Positions 1 to 6,600 of a DNA stretch of 11,477 nucleotides are shown here, in pieces. Each line of letters starts with the position of its first letter. Position 1 is the first letter of the stretch. The stretch spans positions 1 to 11,477 of the forward strand of contig JAOXYB010029290.1 of assembly GCA_028565635.1 (NCBI GenBank), read 5' to 3'. This DNA comes from Phoronis ovalis. Lineage: Eukaryota; Phoronida; Phoronidae. A program made the translations under genes and the position numbers. The notes beneath the pieces are model-generated. The model saw only the letters and a program-made list of their open reading frames with translations, made no database searches and had not been told where the DNA came from.

Positions 1-127
1 ACAAAATTTGGATTACTACCCTACAATTTCAAAAAATTTGGATTGGGTTTGCTACCACAAGCTAAAATTTTGGATTGTTCCGCGGCACATCCCCGTAGTC
101 AAAAAACCTTGAGTACCCCCCCAGGGC
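1..127 (-). repeat. dispersed repeat, left copy (reads on the minus strand)
   Basis: On the minus strand this reads GGGGGGGTACT, 17 bases, then GGGGATGTGCCGC (94-82), then two to three degenerate ~31-base units ending in GTAGCAAACCCAATCC or GTAGTAATCC. The right end of the window (11177 onward) has the same order on the plus strand, so this is one repeat family. The copy is cut by the window edge. No protein is recognisable in it; it may be part of a non-autonomous transposable element. Confidence 0.65.
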
Positions 128-573
128 TTATTTCAGCAATGCAGAATTTTAACGGTGATTTGCAAAACAATAAATTCCCTAAAAAAAAACAGCAATATAG
201 AAAATTACGAAATTTCTTGAATTCTGCTAGGTATTATATGTCACTCAATCTTTTTCAACTTTTTTTCAAATATTATGTTATCAAAATGTTAAAAATAACA
301 TAATAATTTCAGGGTCACACAGGAAAGTGGAATGTAATATAGAAAGGACATTACTGTAGCATTTTTAAATAAAAATAGTTAAAACTATTATTATAAAGCA
401 GTTGAGGTCAAAAGCTTAATATAATGCTGAACAATGGCTTCTAGTCAAGGCTATTTACTTTCTTTTAAACACTTTAATCACAAAATAATATACTATCCAT
501 ACTGTGCTAGTGTTCTAAGCAACCTACAATACAAATAAGAGGTGGCACCTGTCAAATCACTTAGTATACACAC
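128..573. other. ZNF830 intron 5 (partial), no gene seen
   Basis: This AT-rich stretch follows ZNF830 exon 5 on the minus strand. I looked for the expected next ZNF830 exon (coiled-coil, Glu/Lys-rich) and do not see it. Long A and T runs and stops in all frames fit an intron. Confidence 0.6.
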
Positions 574-695
574 CTTTGCATCCATTTTCGGATCATCAAA
601 GAACCCCTCTGGTAATGTCTCAGAAATACTAGTGTGTTTGGTTTCTATTACTTCAGGCTCTGTTGATGATGAAGGAATTCCACCGTCAAAAAAAT
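574..695 (-). CDS. ZNF830: ZNF830 coding exon 5 (last exon in the window)
   Basis: The acceptor TTGATTTTCAG precedes ATTTTTTTGACGG. The donor GCAAAG|GTGTGT follows, with GT at 573-572. The exon completes Asp166 and encodes residues 167-206, ending in phase 0. LPEGFFDDPKMDAK near its end is the most diagnostic ZNF830 block and fixes the family. In relatives this is followed by V-R and the coiled-coil C-terminus, which would start in the next exon. I find no such exon between 573 and 1, so it must lie beyond the window. Confidence 0.94.
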
Positions 696-3600
696 CTGAA
701 AATCAAGGCAATAAACAATGCAAATTATAGATACTGCAATTTTTTCATGCAATACATATAGTATTTTGTCTTTTTGGCTTGTGATGTGGCATATTGTTAA
801 TAATAATAATCCAATCATAACTTTAATGCAAAACTGAATCTTACTTTTGAACAAGAAAATCGAAAGCAACCCTGACTAAAAGTCATGTTTTAATTTATAT
901 CTGATTAATTATCTACTCGATATTGTCATAAAAAAATTTCATTCTGATAGGATAATGATATTTTAATAATCTTCTGTTACATGGTACAGCAGAGCACACC
1001 ACACAATTATTTATACACTTCTAGAATTTAACATAAAAATTAATGTTTTTCACTGCAAAATACCGATAGAATTAGAAGTATTTTGCAGTACTTCATATCT
1101 ACAGAATCATACAATATGGTAGTTGAAACAATATGATTGGTTTGTGTCAAAGGTTAATCTCCATGAAAATGAATTAGCATACTGTTATAAATTCCACTTG
1201 TATCACAAACATAACATTTAGGGAGTTTTAAAATCATGAAAATATGTTCTAAAAAAATGCTTAACTGATGGACGATCAATAAGGAACATAGAAAAGGCAT
1301 TAGGTGTACAATACTGCATGGTTTATGTCAATATCATTTCTGTTTACCTGGCATTGGTATGATCTTAAAACAACTATTTGTTATCAGCAATAATTATCTT
1401 GATTTTATTGAGTAAATACTATGTAATTGAACAATGACACAGTAAAATTACCATAGAAGCTCATGGACAATTAAATCAATTTTTCTAACGGATTTATCCA
1501 ATTAAAGTATAATTAAACAATAATTTGCATGGAAGGCTGATAAACGAAACCTTCAGCAGAGAGTGAACAGAAATTATCTTCAAACTCATAATTAGAATTC
1601 AAACGGCGTGGCAAATTTCACGGCACATTCATAATGTTTCACAACAAGGGTTTAAAGATGGACGCAGCCATTGAAAACGATGGAAGAGTAAATGACCCAA
1701 ATATTTCACCATCACAAGAAACTTGCAGTTTGGAGATACCAGCACAAATCATGGATACATATACGACTGCAACAAAACCCGATCACAAAGCAAGTCCCAT
1801 ATATTCTATCTTTGAACCATGGTTTGTCGTAATGAAATTGTTTGGTTTATTTCATGAAACGCGATATATTGTGAAAGATGAGCGTGGAACTACTTCAACA
1901 AGTTCCAAAACAACTGGACTGACACTCTCTCAGATTTACAGTATATTTGTCATATTCTTATTGTCTCTATTGCTTGTCAAAACCTGCACAACAATTACAA
2001 TGTCGGATACTTTTGGCGAAGTGTTATTCCTGAAACTTATGGTAGTTTTGTGGCAGCTTATGTGTGGTGTTAATTGCATCATATTTTTCATTTTGTGCCA
2101 CAAGGCAGATCACTTACCAAAAATATACTCAGAACTTCAAAAGGTACAGAAGGTTTGGAGAGACGGTTTTTGTTTGAAATCAATAAAGCGTAACATATAT
2201 CTTATTTTTGTCTGTGGCTTTACGATGATGATAATAAATATATGTGGACTTCTGTACCTAATATTCTTCGAAACAGTTTTTGATGGAATAGCCTTTGCCC
2301 CATTTCATGACATTCAAGATACCTATGGCATTTACATGAAGATTGGGACATTCATTCTTTTTATATTTGCAACTGCTGCTTGGATATTACCATTATGTTT
2401 TCTGATGAGTATATGCTCTGTGGTGTACTCTAGTTTCAACAGTTTTAATAAAGAACTTGAACATGCAGTCACTAAAACGAACAAGCTTTCAGAAAGCATT
2501 GAAGCATGGAGGAGGAAACATTTCCATGTTTGTAAACTTGTTAACACTGTTGACAACAGCTTAACATCATTAGTTGCATGTGATCTTCTTATAAACATTG
2601 CTAACTCGTGTTTAGCATTGTATATTATCATTGGGGATCCTGGCACACACCCGGTCAGTTTGTTCGTAAATGTTTTTTGGCTTGTATCGCATATTGGTAC
2701 AGTCTTGCTGATATCATTGGTGGGAGGATATCTGAATCACGCAGTAAGTACTTTTCGTTTTTTATATAATTTTTGTTACATAATTACAAGGTGTACTTGA
2801 TTAAATATTCTTTCTGTGGCTTGCACAAATGACCCATAAAGTCAATTAAAATTGTTATTTACATTCAATATATATTCATGTTTACAGAAAATGAATAATG
2901 AACCCACCCACTAAGCACAGTATTTATTAAGAGATATGCTACGCAGAATCATAGAAAAGAAATCAGCTTAAAAGATGCCCTTGAACACAATTTCATAGTG
3001 TGATTCCTCTTTTATCTGATCATGTTTAAAGCACTGCTGCACTCATTCTTAATTATACAGCACAACCAAAGTATGTCTTTTAACTGCCTTTCGCACAAAA
3101 AGTGATGGTTACAAATATTTACGGACATTCATAATATATTAAGAAAGACAAACAGTACAGTGGATCTGGTTCATACATTTTCAAACATTGTTTGTACTTG
3201 GAAAATTGAAAATGGTACAGTATATACAGCTATTTGGAAAAAGATAGATTTTAACTACAGATGTACCAAAATTTAGCATGAAATAGTCAAGCCAAAAGCA
3301 AACTCGAAAACATTTTGTATCTCAAATTCATATTTACCATTTAAACATCCCTTATAAGTTTTTTCATGCAGCAATCATATTCTTTATATCACTTTTATTG
3401 CAGGCACACGCATCTTTGGACACACTGCATGAGTTTGAACTTGATTCACATGATGAAATTAATGTACAAGTTCAGTTCTTTCTCAGTAAGCTAACTGGTT
3501 CACCCATTGGTATTTCAGCCATGGATATGTTTGTTATAGACAAGCCTACAGTTCTAACAGTACGTTAGTATTTGTTATTTTCAACCAGCTTTTATCTATT

Positions 3601-6600
3601 GTAACTGCACTCTGCTAATTGGCAGTTTTTGAAACTTTGAAATTTTTGAGCAAGAAAATATTTTTTATGAAAAATCAGCTTTAAGATTTAAAAGATTTGG
3701 AGAAGTAAACAAATTCAACATGCTTCTAGTATTTATTTCTTACGCCATAAAAGTGTTTTCTCACAATAAGAAATCTGTTTAGGTATAATTTTTTTTAAAA
3801 ATAACATAATTTAAATAAATCAACTTCAGTCTCACAAATTTTGAAGCATTGTTTGTGTACAATATGCACTTAATTAATGTGCCAAATTCATAGTATCCCT
3901 TATTTCTTGTTTCCAGATGTTTGGTATGATAGTGACATATTTTGTGCTGATGATACAGTTTAAAATGCCATCTGTTACAGCAGTTGAAAAAAATGTGCTC
4001 GCATGTAATTGTACGGGAAATCTATAAACAGGAACATTTATTCAATTCTTTTTCTGCATATAATGTTTCCGATTATGGGTAATCACAAAGTTCTTAGTTT
4101 GTAATATGTTTTTTCTTATGCAGTTGTGTGATATTATGCATGTATGCATTGCATTATTGCATTGCATGGCTGTAAAATCAAAAATGTATTGGGCTGTCAA
4201 AAATTCAGTTTCTTGCAACCTTAAAACTGAATACCTTCATAAATACTGTAATCTGATACTCTGTGATTATTGTTAAACATTCAAAATTTAATATTTTATC
4301 AAATCTGAGAACACAATATCTGTCAGATTGTACTTGGTTCAGTGCACTATAGTGAACAGTTAAATCAGAGCAGTGAAGGCAGCACTAGATAAACTATTCA
4401 AAAGAAATTAAAAACACTTTATTCTCTTAAATTTGTTGGGAAACAGGATAGGATATGTGGCACTAAAACTTCTTCCATAAAAATGCACCTCTTGTTTATG
4501 TCAAAAGAAAGATGGTCTCCTTGAAATTAGCTAAAACTAGCAAATTTAGCAGGGATATTGTTATAATTACATTATAGTTTTGCAAGACAGCTGGAATTAT
4601 GCTTAAGCGCCTACCTAAAGGATGTGGATATGGGGTAATAAGTGAGCCAGAGCTAACAAATGTAAATTTTTAATATTTATATGTGGTTTATGTAGGTTCT
4701 ACTGTTAAAAATTAATGTGTTTCTGTGCAATTTTAACATTTCTTTTTAATGTTATTAATTATATAATTATATAATAATGTGAATAAAACCAAATCAGATG
4801 GTGGAAAATTTATATCCGGTGTGTAAATAATTCAATTAGCCTACTGAAATACATAGCCAAGAGAACATTAATTAGGCAGAAGGCATCACCACTGGTACGA
4901 GTACAGAACATTCCCACTCTTCCAATATGGGTCCCGCACCATTACTGGATGACCACTGCTCAAGAATAACTAGACAGATTTTTGTTTTGCTGCAACAGCA
5001 CATCCTAGTGGCTGCCATGCGGCCACATGAAATGAAAAATTGAATGAAAAGCAATGAATTCATTTTCAGACTAGTTTCATTAGAATTCAAGTAGATGAAA
5101 AGGTAAGAACTGTGCACAAAGAGCAGATAGGGGATTACATTTGCCTGCTGTTGGATGTAATTAATGTTTGGTGGAGAGTTTGACTGTTAATGGATAAAAA
5201 CAGATTCTTGTTTAAAAAAATGTACAAAATGAGACTTATGTACCTGCTCTACATGTACAACTGTTTATACCTCAATGTTCCCTTAACTAGATGATGCAGA
5301 TAGAATTGCAGCCAGCACTTACTATTGGTGATGATGAACTACACATTACTTGTACTTACCTGCTGGTAAGCCAGCTGTAGTTGATACATTTGTTGACTTG
5401 TGTGTTACTGTGTTTTCTTCTTCACTTTCGTCTGATGATGATGAATATTGTGCCAAAGACAACGAATCAGGTTTTGGCTGCTTTTCACTGGAGTCAAAGA
5501 AATCATCCGGAAGACTATCTGCTACAATGTAATATTACAAAACTCTAACAAAGCACAAATTAAAATACTGTCTTTCAAGCTAATTTCGAAGTTTGTATAA
5601 AACTGAATTTTGGTTCAAAAAGCCACTTCATTACTATTATGTTTTACATTATGAAAATATTAAAATCAGTTAATATATTTACAATATATTTCTTGCTTTC
5701 ATTTGATGAGAACAGTGTTTGTTTTACCAGGTGGAGCGTGTAGGAGGGCACATTCTTATTATAGCAAACATGAGGGCTTAAGACAAAAAATATCTTGTGC
5801 TAACAGCTAACAGTTATATGACATGAATTTATTTTTTAAAATACGGAAAGACTGCTATTACAACAGTTTTCAATTTTTTCTTCAAACATCTATTAGTAGG
5901 AAATTAAAGTACATGTACATTATTCATACTCTCAACAGATGGCAATGTAACTTGTAAATAATTAGAAGTATCTGACAGCACTATTTTGCTAATTATAATT
6001 ATCAGTATGTGGTTAATAATATGCCATCAAGCAGCTTGTGATTATAGGACCTAACTTTCTGCATTTCAAATGTCTTCAAAACTAAATGTTACCTACTGGA
6101 CACTAAGCAAAACGAGCGACAGATGATATGATCCTTTCAAAATGTTATTTTCAAAAATCCCCTCTTTGAAATAAGGGGTCAATTCATCATTCATCCAACA
6201 TCACATTACGCATTTGTTTTAGGAATTAAATAAATTTCAATTCATTGTAAAATAGATAGCTTGTTTTAAATAATTCCAAACCTTCTGAGAATCTGATAAT
6301 GAAAGACATTTTATTTGATTTCTTGAGGATCAAACATACAGTGTATACAACAAATTGTAACTAAAAAGGTCCTATAGCACATATCACCTGATTTATCTAT
6401 CTTGTAATACTTGTAATATATATTTTATAATTAGGAACTTTCAGATCGAATATTTTGTATACATGTGCAGAAAGATAAAATGTTTCCTGTTGCTGCCCAG
6501 GATACAATTACAGCATGCATGCAGGGTATGATTTCAGACCTGCTGATATCTTCACCTGCCCAACATATGATTACAGCACACTTGCAGTGTATAATTTCAG

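Larger units (their letters stand above)
696..5359 (-). other. ZNF830 intron 4, host of the nested GRL gene
   Basis: This 4664-base phase-1 intron runs from GTAAGT (minus strand, 5359) to TTTTCAG (696) and splits the second LPxxFFD motif of ZNF830. It is by far the longest of the introns seen. The GRL gene on the opposite strand fills its middle. The 938 bases at 696-1633 should hold the GRL promoter; I find no clear TATA box or other firm element there. Confidence 0.9.

Noticed and set aside
43-303. Plus-strand open frame of 86 codons at the left edge
   Set aside because: It starts at TTG, runs out of a repeat into AT-rich intron sequence, and has no recognisable content.
542-730. Plus-strand open frame of 62 codons
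   Set aside because: It is the shadow of minus-strand ZNF830 exon 5, whose frame has clear family homology and good splice sites.
1500-1633. TATA-type promoter for the GRL gene (TATAATTAAA near 1508)
   Set aside because: Such AT words are frequent throughout the window, and no initiator lies at the right spacing.
2332-2646. Minus-strand open frame of 104 codons
   Set aside because: It lies antisense to GRL exon 1, which has seven-transmembrane structure and the family signature; the antisense frame has no recognisable content.
5350-5532. Plus-strand open frame of 60 codons
   Set aside because: It is the shadow of minus-strand ZNF830 exon 4.
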